A stretch of DNA of 64,000 nucleotides from Lethocerus indicus (lineage: Eukaryota; Arthropoda; Insecta; Hemiptera; Belostomatidae): assembly GCA_019843655.1 (NCBI GenBank), contig JACDQD010000008.1:13736442-13800441 (forward strand), given 5' to 3'. This document shows positions 22,275 to 36,446 of the stretch, one piece after another; the first letter of the stretch is position 1, and every line of letters begins with the position of its first letter. The translations under genes were made by a program, and so were the position numbers. Below the pieces are notes generated by a model, which saw only the letters and a program-made list of their open reading frames with translations, was not told the DNA's origin and made no database searches.

Positions 22275-25200
22275 TTAATAGCAGTCTATGTTGTTTTGAT
22301 CAAAATCTTTATTATCCAAGACAGAAAGAATATCATCAATGAGGGACTCCAGATTATCAGAACTGGATGTGACCCACCTGGTTTTTTCACCAATAAACTC
22401 ATCAAGATTCATTGAGTCTATTTTATCTAAAAATTCTTCAACAGGTAATAAAATTCTAGGATTTATATCTATAACACTACTAGTCAGCTTTCCATATTGA
22501 ATTTTGGATGACAGAAGATTGATATCCTCTTCATTTACAATTTGCTCAATAATATCATCAGTTTTTGGAAGCTAAAAAAAAGAGGAATTAATTTTTCATT
22601 TATACCCAACTTTAAATCAACTGACTATGATAACAAAGGCATTTCGTGATCAATGAAACCATATGGTAGTTTAGCCACATAAAACTTCTAAGATACATTT
22701 TTTACAACTTCAATCCTTTGTTCCTATTGCATTGTGCATAATTGATAGTATTTAGAACTTATATATTCGTACAAAATAAAAGAGATGGTTTTTCAATAAA
22801 CTTTCTGATTTTAATGACTAATAGATTATTATATTGTTCAATTTATAATGGCATTACCTAGAACATGTCATATTCAATGAAGAGAGTTTTATCTTATGGT
22901 ATAACTAACAGTAGCAGTGCTCCCATTAATCATTAATCGAGTATTGGTGAAGCTTAGGTCAACATACATTTGACTTTTAGATTTATTCTCAGAATGGTGA
23001 GAGTTGTTGACAAACATGGTATAAAACATGGTTTTATACTGACTTTGGTTTTCTTTAATATTTTATCATTATAATTCAATAATTATAAAGGTTATAATGT
23101 GGGATTTTAAATGAATAACTAAGCTAATATAGCACAGAATGTACATTATAGACTAGTTCATTAATATTTATCAAATGGTATGATCTTTTAATTAAGAGAT
23201 CATTATTACTTACTGACGAATTCCCTTTCTCAGAAGTAGCTTCATCTATGGAGACATCTGAATTCTTAGAGTCTGACTTACTTACTTCAAAAGATGATTT
23301 GTGATATAGAGCTTCAATTATACTTGGTTTTTCTTTAGTCAATGTCCTTTTTAAGTCATATTTCACCAGGAGACTCATTAGCTTTTTAATTATTACATTA
23401 GCCTTTTTAACTACCTCAAGATCACAGTCATCATTGAGTGTTTTCCATAGTACCTATAATTAACAACACACTTAAGTTTGATAAAAAAACAGAAAATAAT
23501 CAACCAATAGAGAAGTACTAATAATAAAATAAAATGTGAATTCCTTGCAGGAAATTTACTCAAATAAGAAAATTGAATTAAGATATTTAATTTGGATTAT
23601 CTCACATTATCTTTTATACATTGCGCAAACATTATTTTTCTTGTAATTTTTTTGTATATTTTAATCTATATTAAACAATAGAGTACGAACTCACATGTAA
23701 ACATCCAACTGTACTAAGCTGTTTCAGAATTCTTTGTAATCTGTTCCTTATTTCTGGTGGATTGAGTGTAACAATTTTCCTTGCTTGCCTTGAAAATGTA
23801 ATTTCAGGAAACATACCATCAATCATCCCTTCTTGAGTTTCTGCATTCTGTATTACAGCATCCCAAAATTCCAAGGCGCCTAATTTAACTTCCCAATGTA
23901 AGTCATAAATTGCAATATGATACATTATATCATACACACGCTCAAGTAATATTCCCCTGAAAGAGTTACTCTTAATATTAATAAATTAATTATTAAATAT
24001 ATTAATTAATATTAATAAATAAAAAACAACAACAATTATATATTAATAAACAGATATTTTCATCTGGGTTTACTATCTTAATAGTGAGACTGGCAACAAT
24101 GAAAGTTTAAACTTACGGTACAGTTTGATATTTATATATGGCAGTGACCAGTAATGAAGCCTGATATCGCACTAATCCTTCAGTATCACACTGCAGCATT
24201 TTCAATATTTTATCCTAAAAATAAAACCCACACAACTAATTTTCAAAAACCAATGACACACTAAATAAAAATAAAATAATGAGCATTACCAACTTGAAAA
24301 TATACTATACATGTTGATAATATTTAATATAGATAATTTTTTAAAAATCCAGGGAAGAAATAACATACCAAAATCTTTTGGTTGTACAGTGATGAATCCC
24401 AGATGTGTTGAATTTTAACCATTTCACACAAGCAGCTAAGGCCTGATGCCCGCACATAGGATTCTGAATCACCCGTAGCAATAGACACTGTGACTCTGGG
24501 TAAGTCATTTTCAATCAGAAGAGTCTGGAAGGCTGGGAATTCTAAATAAAATGCATTTATAAAAATAAAATGATATGACTAAGCATACAGACTGAAATGA
24601 TGTATAACAATTACATACAAAAGTACAAAAAAATGAGCTTTCATTGGAAATTATAGTGAAAATTACAGCACAAAATGTAGTAGTGTAAACATTATAACCT
24701 CACCCTAAAAAATAAAAGGAAGTTACACTTACTGGCATCAGCAAGTGATGATATTGCTTGAAGAACTTCTAAAGCAGAGTCCCTGACTTCCCAATGAATG
24801 TCATGCAGTTTTTTAAACAACTGTTTACCTAAATCTCCAATGCTCGAACCTTGAAGTGTGTCAACAAGAAGAGCCAAATTTGGAGGGATAAAACTTACTA
24901 TTACCAATCTGGTTAATTGTAGGGCTTTTGCACAAAGCTGAAAATAACACGACTTAGTTTACACCAATAAATTTTAAAGAGTTTAAAATTGATTTTGTTA
25001 ACACTATATGAATAAGATTTGTGAATTCTCACTCTTACACGCAGAATTAAAATGTATTAACTAATTATCAAATATGTTCTAGTGAATATGGTAACTATTA
25101 ATTTAAAAAGACAATGGTCAATATGATAGATACAATATTGTATATTTACTCTTGATATAATAATAAAGAAATGTAAATGTATGATCAAAATCCAATTATA

Positions 25201-28200
25201 ATTAATATAAACATATTAAGTGTATTAAATGAAAATTATTTTACTTGTTTCTTAACATTACAGGAATTGTAATAATTTTCTCCAAAATAATAATAATAAA
25301 ATAATAAATATATATAAATAATAATATAATAAATAGTTATTTACCATGGGTGAAATATTCGGGTTGACAATAAGACCTTGTAAGAAATTCAAAATACAAA
25401 CTGTTTCAAGACTATCTCGCCAAGTAAACTGAAATGCTGAAATATATCTGATAAGTCCATCAAGGAGAGCACAGAGAATTGAAGGGAACCTAGTTACTAA
25501 GCTCTGAGAGTGCCGCCTAGCCACTATACAGTCAGCTGAAATGTCAGATATCTCTTCTGGAACGAATTCTTTCAGTGTATGCATCATACACTGGAACGCC
25601 ATTACTGCTTGGTCCTAAAATTATCAAAATGTCATACAAAACTGTGGAATACCTACACAAACGAAATCATCACTTAGAAGTACTTAAATATAATATAAGT
25701 TAGTTCAAATGTAATTCTTGAATATACTATTCCCTATTTTATCTGATTATATATAGAAACATAAATAAAGAAAACATAATATATACAAAAGTTATAAAAA
25801 ATCATAATTACCCTTTTAACCACATTGGTAACACGAGAAAAGCTGAGTATCCCCTGAAGGCATAACGCTTCAATACTTCTATCAGTTGTTTCCCTTAGGC
25901 AATCTCTATAAGCATAGCACACTCTTTGTGTCTCAGTGCATGAGAGAGAAAATACTTTTTCAGCAAAGAGATCCATCACATCACTTTCCATAACACGAGT
26001 CACTTTCATACAGATAAATGTGGGCATTGCCTAGATTAAATATATGAGAATTATTCTATTCCCTTAGAAGTAGAGTAGATATGAATGTATATCAAATATA
26101 CACTGAATGTATTTTCTTGAATATAGTAATTAGTTCTTTAATATAACACCAAAATAAATTGACTACATGTTTTAACTTTATGAGAATCATAAATAGAGTA
26201 TGTTACTGAAAATAAGCTAGTTCATATGGCCAGATTTAAATTCATTAGCTCACAGATTGCGAAATCTGGATAATTGTATAGTTAATGCACAACTTACCTG
26301 AGTAATTATTAAATTATTTTCTATATAAAAAACATCATGCTGTTTATCCTCTTCAGTGAAATTAATGTTACCTCCATAATTATGCCATAAGACCTGGTAT
26401 TCAACACATACATCTAGGACAAGGGTGAAGAAATGCTTGAGTATGACAACATGTAAGTGCTTCAGTGCCAACAAGGTGAGGTTTCTCATTATTTTATATG
26501 GTACTTCACCCTTTTCATTATATGATATTGTAGCTGTATGTATTAAACACAGGAATTTTGAAATAAGAGTTATTAGCTGCAAAAAATAAATCAATAATTA
26601 TAGCAAACAATTCTGAATACATAAATGACTAAAATTAGTATATAATAGAAATATGTACTTCTAATAATTGAAACAAAAGTGTGTTAGAAAACAAAATTAC
26701 AAATAATTAATTAAAACAACTCAATTCAAAGAGACACACATGTATGATGTGAGACATATGAAATGTGTGAATAATTCTTACAACTCTTCTTGCCTACATG
26801 AATTATGTATCCACATAATTGTTTTACGTTGAAATTCTCACAATGTCCACAATTCTTGTGGAAGAAATTTGCTTAAAAGACTATAAATTTTGAAATGTAA
26901 AGAGGTCATATAAATATATTTATAATCTTTGAATAAGAGAAATATTACTAATACTTCAAAGACACTGTCTTAGAATATAAAAGAAAAATACTAATGCAAT
27001 TATGCCACAAAGAAGACAAATGCAAATAGCTATTAATTAATTCCTAACTGTTGACTATAAGCTATACCCCACAATGTGTTGTAAATTAGAATTTAGAAAT
27101 TATCTTAAAATAATATGTAATATTCATATATTACACGAATGTAATCAACTTATAATGTTAACAATAAGATTTTATATGGCCATTTCCCTTACTTCAATAT
27201 CTCTATTTTCATCATGAAGCCTGGCCCAAGCCCATTCTTCCAGTTTATATCTTTCAATAATGGCGGAAATTCTTTCAGGGCCAAGTTTAGAATTGAGCAA
27301 AGCTGTCAGAAACTCTGAGCCCAATTTGACACTGGCCATGAGTACATTTCGGCCGGGCGGAGGTGCCGGAAGTACAGGTATGATGTCTGTAAGGGGGGAG
27401 ACATTCGAATCTGTGCTGCCAGTTGAAGAGGATTCACCTTCGCGCATTGGCGCAAATGCCATGTCCAGTACACGGTGGCAGAGTTTAACATCTGTCTTCT
27501 GGAGGGCAATCACTATTGATGAGATAAAACGACAACCACACCGTGATGTGTACAACCTCTGACTGTTGAGAGCTAGTTGTACCATGTCTTTCCATGTTCC
27601 TAAATCATTTCATGGGTAATGGAATATTAAAAATTAAGAGGTCTTTTTTAAAATTAAAATTGTTACCTTCTCTATATATTTATACACACATACTATTTAA
27701 GAACAACCAGTTAGAATTTAATAAGAACTAAGTTAAAATAATTAATCTTACAGAAAAAAATTATAATTTTCACTAAGTTATAAAATGGAACAGATAGTGA
27801 TAGCATTATATTGTACAGTAAAAAACCACTACTTAAATCATCATAAAGAGTTAAAATTCTGGTTGGATTAAATATAGAAACAAGTTGTGATTTCTGTATC
27901 AAAGTCTTAACGTTATCTACTTTTAATTCTGAAATATATTCACATCACAATACCTGCTTCGATTACCCAATGTAAACCAGAACTATGGGTAATAATAGAA
28001 GACATCATAGTGGCATAACCATACAAGACGGAGAAGTCATCTTTACAATTATCTTCCTTTACAAAACAGCACAATGTCCTCAAAATTTCGGATTCATAGA
28101 GTGCAAAAAATCCAGCAGGATGTGAACCAACGAATCCGGCAATTCTCATTGCAAAAGTTCGGACCCCACTCTTCAAATTTGACCAATGCTTCTTGACTAA

Positions 28201-28523
28201 GCAAAGCCACGGTATAAATATTGATAATTCAGACAGTCTTGTTTTCTCATCTGGAATATTCAAAACGCATAAATTTGTTATACTCCACATTGGTTAAAAG
28301 ACAACCGATGAAATGTTTAAAATTTACCGATATTCTTCCTCGAAAGACACAAGTATGAAAAAAGTTTATCTAATATAGTGTCATCGGATATTTTAAAAGC
28401 CGGATCGAGTAACTTTGACAATACGGCCTTTATTTTGCGAACACGAATAACTTCAATGTTCACAGACTGAGGTTTGGAACTGTCCTGAGGGCAGTTGTTG
28501 ACACCGTTGATGCAGTCTGTCAT
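22275..28523 (-). CDS. BRAT1: BRAT1 homolog, HEAT-repeat protein of the Integrator/ATM pathway
   Basis: Twelve exons on the minus strand: 28523-28328, 28250-27954, 27599-27193, 26576-26298, 26030-25812, 25614-25345, 24937-24733, 24541-24369, 24214-24117, 23956-23695, 23453-23214, 22571-22275. They join to 980 residues; human BRAT1 has about 820. The protein is a helical HEAT-type solenoid. Recognisable human-like pieces are HWEVRDSALEVLQ (about residue 605, human WEVRDSALEFL), ESYVRASGLS (human ESYVRASAV), VDSEG-like CDTEGLVRYQA, and DLHWEVKLGALEFW (about 737). The last three residues are Asp-Cys-Tyr, identical to the human C-terminus. BRAT1 was named as a BRCA1/ATM partner and is now known to bind the INTS9-INTS11 nuclease module of Integrator. 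The start at 28523 is the first Met of exon 1. It is head to head with the QRICH2-like gene, with 471 bp between starts. Confidence 0.92.
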
Positions 28524-28994
28524 TTTAACTGAAGCGTTTTCTTCTTACATAACAGGCTACAATATCAAAATCGAAGTGAAAAATAACACGGAAAGACAAG
28601 TACGAACTTCTATCAACGCTATCATGTATCAACAGTTGATAAATGACCTAGTGTTATCATGTCTGCCAATCTTTAGTAGAACTATATATGATCTTAATAT
28701 AATACCAATAATAACTTTTACCAAATTATTTACTGAATATGTTTATTTATTGTGATTTTAAATAATTATATTAATATAGTAATTTGAAAAAACGAATATC
28801 GTCTTAAAATATATTTAGGCGGGAATTTTGAGTTGTATTTAAAAATTATAAAAGCAAATAATACCCCACGCAGCTGGTCATTGATTTTATTATACCATTT
28901 CAATTGTCTACATATTTAATATGTAGAAAACATACATTGGAATTAATTTGTGATATCTTAAAATTACTGTTCAAGGTTTACAGCAAACCTCATA
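28524..28994. promoter_or_regulatory. divergent intergenic region between BRAT1 and QRICH2-like gene
   Basis: The 471 bp between two oppositely oriented start codons must contain both promoters. An open frame on the plus strand (28495-28755) has no family resemblance and overlaps BRAT1 exon 1, so it is not called. No known motif stands out. Confidence 0.5.
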
Positions 28995-30659
28995 ATGTCT
29001 ACTGTAGTTACTGTACCTACTTTAATAGATCTTTCTCTTGGATCCTCAGAAGTAAGAACTACTTATAATTATTTGAGTATTAATGTATACAAAGAAACTC
29101 TGAAGATGAATTAATTGTTATCAATTTTTTAAGTAACAATATAAAATGAACTGCATTTTATTAGATAATTGCACCAATCTAGCCCATAAGTATTTCAGAA
29201 ATTTTATAATTACAGATTTACCTGTTTGTTAAGTAACACCATTTTATCACTATGAAGGTTAAATGTATTACCAAAAGATTGAAAGGTGGAAATATTTAGA
29301 ATATTATGAGTTCAGATCATAAGAACAAATGATTAATGTAATGATCCAACTAAAGAAAGACTCTATTAATATCAATATTACAAAAAGATTAGGATTTTAT
29401 ATTCAAATAATATAAGTATATAGGTTGTCCAAAAATGAAATATATCCTGATGACAGAACATGTTAGGCACTTCATTTGCCCACATACATCTTTCCATTCT
29501 AATGGTTTATTCTACGAAAGTATCCTAAAAATAATAATGTGTACTAAGTGTACTTATGCATGCATTTTGGAAAATTTAATTAAAAAAATCTTAATAATTG
29601 ACCATAAAAGAATAATATTAATATCTTCTTAATAGTATTACTCTCAGGATGTACTCTTTTCCCTTATGCAACAAATACTTTTTAACATTTTTTATACTAC
29701 TTAGCTATAGTCTCAATAATGAAACAATATTAATTCCAGGCAGGAACAGTCAATTTTAATCTTCTCCACTCACTTTTGCATGTTATGGTACAGCAATTAG
29801 ATTTAAGGGACATCAAGGTTGAATTCAGAGGAGCAGATTCTGATAGAATACAGGTACATATGTAATAGATTATAAAATACTATTTCTGTAAAGTAAAATG
29901 GCATTTACACTAGATGCATGTAACTCATATATGACTTAATGATACTATATAACTGGATGTTCTTAAGTTTTTATACAAAGTAATTAAGTTTGCAAAAAAG
30001 AAATAGTCATTTAACTATATAAAGTTTTGTGAAACATTATAACAGGGTTTGATGTTAGGAGCAAAGGAAGACACAGGATCTCATCCTGATTACAAAGTAT
30101 TGTCATCAAGTGATATTACAAGTGAGGATAAGGTAAAAAGAATCTTTGTTTATTTACGCATGTGCAAAAAATATACTCATATATGAACATATACGCATTA
30201 GTAATCAATTTGTTGAAGACTGATGCTGAATTACAAAGAGCAGAAAACACGTCAAAAACATCTAATTTGTGTAAGTTTAAAATATTTTTGAAATTAATTT
30301 ATTGTTTTTTGTAAAATTGATAATTAAAGGAAAAATAAGTTGTTCTGCTACTTGGACTCAAATATAGGTCAGTCTGGCAACCTAGGACTATTCTAATCAC
30401 TATGGCAATGCCCATCACTGGTAACCCTCAAGTCCTCCTTCATTTGCACAATAGAATTTCATCAGAATTCAATTCTTTGAAAATTGGATGGCATATCACA
30501 TATATTATTTATTCATTTATATATTACACTCATTGCTTTTTAGATGTCAAGTGTCATTACATTCTTAACAACTTATAAGTTCCACTAAATATTTTATTGT
30601 TTTTTATCAATTTCATATTAATAACATTTAATTGCTTTCATATAATTTTAAAAGTATAT

Positions 30660-30718
<59 letters not shown>

Positions 30719-33700
30719 GTGTACAAATATACAGACATACATATATATACCTAAATTATTTTCAATGTTGTTGCAGCAAAGAAAAAACGATCTTTTGATA
30801 GTGAGGTAAACTAATTCATTTTAAACATTTTACATATATGTACATGTTATTTAATGAGATTATTATAACATATAATAACATGTTCATAACATAACATATA
30901 GTTATGTTCATTTTAACATATAACATATTCACGTTCGTACAATCCCTTTATCCCCCAGTCCTTTATCATCCAGTAAATAATAGAAATTGCTAGATAAACT
31001 ATGCTGATTTAGGCCAATATTTGGTTAGGCTCTGTTATTTCATAATTTGAATGTCATTGTTTTTGAGGAACATTAAATTTATCTTCTAAATAATTTTTTC
31101 AGTGAAATAAGAATGTTTTAAAATGTGAATAATTACATATTTGTATAAAGTTAATTATATATATTTTGTATAACAGACAGTGTATATTGTGGAATCTGGT
31201 AAAGTTATTGATACAAAGAAATCAAAACAAATTGTCCAAGTGTCACCATCAAGCATAGCTCGCCTTGAAGGAAAGGTTAGTTTTAAATAAATAAAATATG
31301 CAATATTTATGTTTACAATTTAACAAAATATGACCTGTTGTGATTTCAGATAAAAGTATTACAAACACAAATAGAAATGCTTGGTGCACAAGTGTTACCC
31401 AGCAATGAGGCATTACTTGAAGCAACGAGAAGTCAGAATGAGGCTAAACCTATTTCTGATCTCTGGCAGGGTCTAAATATTACAAAAAGAATGTCTGGAG
31501 CAGAAGAAGGAATTGATAAAGTGAGCAATAATAAGTCTAACGTTGAACTGAAAAATAAAATGATATTACATAATATGAATTACAAATATTATTTTCATAT
31601 TCATAGCTAGCATCATTGTTAGAAACTGTTGCAAAAGAGTATGCAGACCTGAAGGCAGTAATTGATACACTTCAAGCAGAATGTGGGCAAAATATGACAG
31701 AAATGATGAAAGAGATAAGAATTGCAGCAAATTATGCACGCCAGATAAGACCCAGAGAAGCTATTTATGCAGCTCATTTAAAGTACAAATTATTAAAAAG
31801 AATTAGTTTATTTTTCAAGTTAATAAAACAAAATATAAATTGCAATAGGATACAAATAAAAATAAAATATCTATGCTAGTAATTCATAACCATTTTTCAT
31901 TTATGTATTCTCCTAAAATATGAAAACATATATTAATATTAATGATCCAATTTTGAGATATAGCTATTTTTAAAAAATGTACCACTTTGCTATATAATCA
32001 GTTTTATACTTTTTACAAATGAACTGTATTCCTAAATTTTTGTTTGTTCTTTAAATTAAATAAAAGAAAATTATTTCAGGCCCAGGACTGCTGAAATTAT
32101 TGACCTAGACAATAAAGAATATGAACTACTTGTTGTGTCACCTACTGAGGGAATCACTAATAATGAGAACATTACCATTGAAGAGGCCCCAGAACAACAA
32201 GAGAAAGGAAGTATAAAAGAAACCAACAAAGAGAATGAAGATACATCAAGCAACTTAAAAATGAGTTCCATTGTCAATGGAAGTGAGACAAAATGCAGCA
32301 GTCATATTTCAGATGCAATCAAAGAATTTCAAGAAGGTGACATCACTCCAGCAAAAATGAACAAGTTATTACTTCAACATGAATGCTTACGTTCAAATAT
32401 GGAGTATCTAACAGCACAAATTAATACACTGGCTGATTTTGCGGGTTAGTCAAATATCATCCTTGAACCATCATCTGCTATGTACCATAACATATGGTTT
32501 TGTTATGTTGTTTCTTTTTGCTTTTATGATTGACCAACAATATGAATTGATAATGATTAAAAAAGAAATGGAATATTTCAATAATCCCACTTCATATTCA
32601 AATGTGGCAGCCTTGAGTGCAGCTTTTCATAAAGTATAAATGAAAATTTTCCAAAATAGACTATCAATATCATTAGGATATCAAACAGATCTTTTTTTTA
32701 TTTAAACTATTGTTTTAAGGTGTTTGATTTCAATAATTGTTTTTTGCACATTGAGTGTGTAAAAAGGTATGATTCTTACTAACTTCATCATCATGAAGCT
32801 GTAGCAGTGTATTAACCATAAATAGTGTCCAAATCCAATATATATTGTTAATGAAAAATCCATCTTCACCAGCACCATAGTAAATAAAACATCAATTAAT
32901 ATGGAAAGATAATTCAGTGATTTATCTTTTTTTAGACATAATACTACCTGAAATTCTACAAGGACTGCCTCAAATGGAAGAACTTAAACACAAAGTGAGT
33001 ATATGTTTAATTTTCTTTTTCATTCTAATAAGTCCTACTAGTATAATAAAATAATTTTCCTCACACTGAAGGAGATATAAATAGTGGAAGTGGCTTAGAT
33101 TACAATGCCCAAAGCGGAAAAGATCTGAGGAATAAAAATTTGAACATTATTTGTTCTTCTTCATTTCTAATTGAAAACTGTTTATAGATTGCTAAAATTC
33201 GTGGGAAGACTGGGAGTGATGTCACCCTAACAGAAGAAGAATTGAAACAAAAAAGGGAAAATTTATCAATGGCAGAACGTGTAGATGATTTAGAGGGAAT
33301 AGTTGCCAAACACTCTGCTTTGCTTCGAAGACAGGATGCAATGGTTTGCGACAGAACAAGTGTGTTGGCCAGCAAACTTGGTTCTCTGGAAACTGACGTT
33401 GGTATTATTAACAAAAAATTGCATATAGGAATGAGTGACGAAGAAGATACCGTTAATGAAGAACTGAAAGTAAGTAAAATATAAAACATAATAACAGCTG
33501 CTGAAAATATTAATGTCATTAACCCTAAAAACTGTTTTAGAATAATGCAGTCATAAAAGATATAATAACTACAGGTGAAGCATTAACAGAAAATATAAAA
33601 GCAATAACAAATATTGTGAATGATTTAATAGAAGATAAAGATGAAAACAATGAAATTATTAATGTAAGCCAACATTTGGTTACATGGTTACATATTATCA

Positions 33701-34450
33701 TATACATTTTGTTACATTTGTTATATAGATAAAACATTAAAACAAAAAAATCCAGGCTGTTGATTAAACAGTTTGTCCAACATTTTCAATCATCATTCGG
33801 TTGTGACATTTTGGTGTAATTCTTTGCCAAACATGCATTGTTATTTACGGAAGATCATTCCAGAATTTTACGGAGCAATTAGAATTACTGAAAAACGTCA
33901 AGGCAGACAGATTTGAAATGGACGACATACTGGGCGAGAAAGCTGACTGCATTCTCTTGAAACAAAAAGTATCACAAGAACAATTTGATACAACATGTAA
34001 CAACTTCAATAAATCCTTTGTTGAAGCTTCTGAACGAATGGATGCTCAAGTATGTTAAGTAGCACATTATGCAAAAAATAATAAAAATAAACTTGAATGA
34101 CAGTATCATTCAAAAAATATGTTTCCTGGCACAATATTAAATCATTACATAACAGGACAAGCTACCAAAAATGAATGAAATTGGTTGTCAATGGCATTCC
34201 TCCTTTATATTCTAAAATAAACCTTTTTATATTTATCGACAGGAAGAACAGTTAAAAGGAGCTGTCTGTAATCTTGAAATGTTATTGGCAGAAAAAATTG
34301 ACAGAGAAGAAATTATTCCTCTGAAAGAATACATCAATGAAAATTTGGTCACTTTGAATGAAAAGATAGATGAGCTCAATAAAATAAAAGACGCAAAATT
34401 GGCAGCAGCAGCAAAGAGACAAATAATGACGTAAAATAAATATAAATGTT

Positions 34451-34503
<53 letters not shown>

Positions 34504-34506
34504 ATA

Positions 34507-34550
<44 letters not shown>

Positions 34551-36382
34551 TGTGAGAACTTGCTAAGAGGTCCAAGAATATTTGGAATACCATTATTCTT
34601 GTGATTTTATCTTCAGTAACATCCTGTTGCTAGACTACTAGACAGAATGCTATTGAAGATGGTGAGACCTGAAAAATCAGAAAAAGCATGCTGAATTCCA
34701 ATAGATAACAGGGACTCAATTTTGTGATTCAACTAGGCTGAAATTGTTTTCAAATTGAATATCCCAATATCTAGGTTTGTAGAAACAATTTCAATTTTCA
34801 TAAGTTTTTTTGTTTTGTTTTATGAATTCCAATTGGTGTTTGGGATATAAGCATATTGTGGGAATAAAAGGTTACAAAGAGCACTGTCTGGGCCTGACCC
34901 CACTCCCTCCAGAGTGTTTAATAGTCATTCTAAAGGCCGATTGAAAGTTAAATAGTCTTTCTGCTTATCCGACATCAGAGTGAAATGAGCATTGTAATCA
35001 TGTTTCAATTATGGGAAAAAGAACGATATTTCCTTTAGGGTGAAAATGAATTTCTTGCACACAATGAAAACATCAATCATATATTTTTAATGTAGTTGCA
35101 GGGAATATGTGCTAGAGTTTAGAAATATAAAATGTGACGTCAGTAAATACTCAAAGGAATTATATAAACTCTAAAACATGTCATTAAATGTTTAATTTAA
35201 TTTTAAAAAATGTTAGGTTTTCTAATCACAATTTTAGTGTTATTATTCTCACTATATTGTGATTCAAAACCAATAAAATGCACAATAATATACTTTTATT
35301 TTTAGAAATTTGAACTGCATGGTATGTGACCAAGATGCAGTTATGTATGTTGACAATAAACCAGCTGGTAAAAATTTACCTTGTCAACCTTGTACAAGCA
35401 TCCGGCCATTCATCAACTACGAACTCAACTATATACGCCAATTGCATGCAAAGTGAGATTTTTCCTCTAGTAATCATTATCCAGGACATTCAAGGAAGCT
35501 TTCTTTAGTTTAGTAATAACAATCCTCTGTAATTCACAATATTATATTTTTTAAATTTATATTCTACAAATTATTAATATAATCAATTTTACATACCAAA
35601 GGGATTACTGATATTAATTGTGAATTGACACACGATTTTTTGTGTTTCTTTGATAATGGAAATAATGAATTAATAATGAAATAACTGTTATAATTTCCAA
35701 TTAATATACATTATTATGACAAAAATATTCATTCAAGGCATTTATTGTTCATGTATTCTATTTGATACACATCTATATTTACACAATTTTTAAAAAAATT
35801 TTAGGAATCCTAACAGTAAGCATACAATTCAATATGAGGAAATAACAAAGAACTATGCTAAATACAAAGCTAGCTGTAAAGAACAGTAAGTCATTAATTT
35901 TTTACATATTATTGGCTTATTTACTACTTAGTAAACTTAATGCATTTTATTTTAATGCCTAATTAGAAAAAATGTATTTTAATTTATTCAGCTATTTCCA
36001 CAGTCCTGAAATATTTATGAGCCTATACTCCACAACATTAATAGAAATTTCATTATAAAAATTAATGAGTATTCATTCTTTAATACAAAGAGAGGATAAT
36101 GTTATATAAGGTGCAGCTTAACAAGAATAATTATGTACCTAAACAAATATGAGTTAAATACCTGTTAATAAAGTCCTCATTATTCATACTAGGATAAAAA
36201 ATAGTTCTGCTATACAAGAAACGTATTTTATATAAACATGATCACATATTTTCAGGGAAGGCAACTATCTATGTAATCGTTATGTTGGAGGCAGTCACAC
36301 TCTAATGGGTCCCCACTCTAAGATTAGCCATCCAGTACCTGTAAAACAAGAAAATACAAAAAAAACAAGAACGCCATTATAA
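28995..36382 (+). CDS. QRICH2/C16orf96-like DUF4795 protein (sperm flagellum family)
   Basis: Sixteen exons: 28995-29051, 29740-29853, 30046-30132, 30782-30805, 31177-31275, 31350-31520, 31607-31782, 32080-32444, 32936-32994, 33188-33469, 33541-33663, 33864-34049, 34243-34430, 35306-35452, 35805-35885, 36256-36382; 761 residues. The opening VPTLIDLSLGSSE..AGTVNFNLLHSLLH matches the start shared by C16orf96 and QRICH2. A coiled-coil middle follows. The C-terminal DUF4795 part runs through LGEKADCILLKQKVSQEQFD, LKEYINENL and NLNCMVCDQDAVM. QRICH2 is needed for sperm flagellum assembly in mammals. The Gln-rich repeats of mammalian QRICH2 are missing, so it is closer to C16orf96 in build. CxxC pairs (CMVC, CQPC) near the C-terminus could bind zinc. 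Exon 4 is only 24 nt and uses the second of two adjacent AGs. No gene symbol is given because the two vertebrate paralogs cannot be separated here. Confidence 0.85.
30663..30716. repeat. (AT)n microsatellite upstream of the 24-nt microexon
   Basis: AT tract in intron 3 of the QRICH2-like gene, ending about 65 bp before the microexon acceptor. Confidence 0.95.
33760..33835 (-). mobile_element. possible Tc1-like transposase C-terminal scrap
   Basis: In intron 11 of the QRICH2-like gene, minus-strand translation reads VWQRITPKCHNRMMIENVGQ. This resembles the segment near the end of Tc1-like transposases (W..IP......LI.SM). It is short and the match is by eye only; no flanking repeats were seen. 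Confidence 0.3.
34450..34545. repeat. compound TA/TG/TA microsatellite
   Basis: (TA)n, then a long (TG)n, then another (TA)n with TATG interruptions, in intron 13 of the QRICH2-like gene, starting about 20 bp after the donor. Confidence 0.95.
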
Positions 36383-36440
36383 AAGATATATTGCAAAAAA
36401 TTCCATATTTATTATGTTAAGAGTTAGCTGAGTAAAACAT

Positions 36441-36446
36441 AATAAA
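36441..36446 (+). promoter_or_regulatory. probable poly(A) signal of the QRICH2-like gene
   Basis: AATAAA 59 bp past the stop codon. The next gene on the other strand ends at 36732, so the two 3' UTRs are short and may overlap. Confidence 0.6.

Noticed and set aside
27260..27562. Plus-strand open frame of 100 codons
   Set aside because: It lies opposite BRAT1 exon 3, whose minus-strand protein is conserved; the plus frame resembles nothing.
33100..33519. Minus-strand open frame of 139 codons
   Set aside because: Shadow of QRICH2-like exon 10, which fits the family on the plus strand and has proper splice sites.
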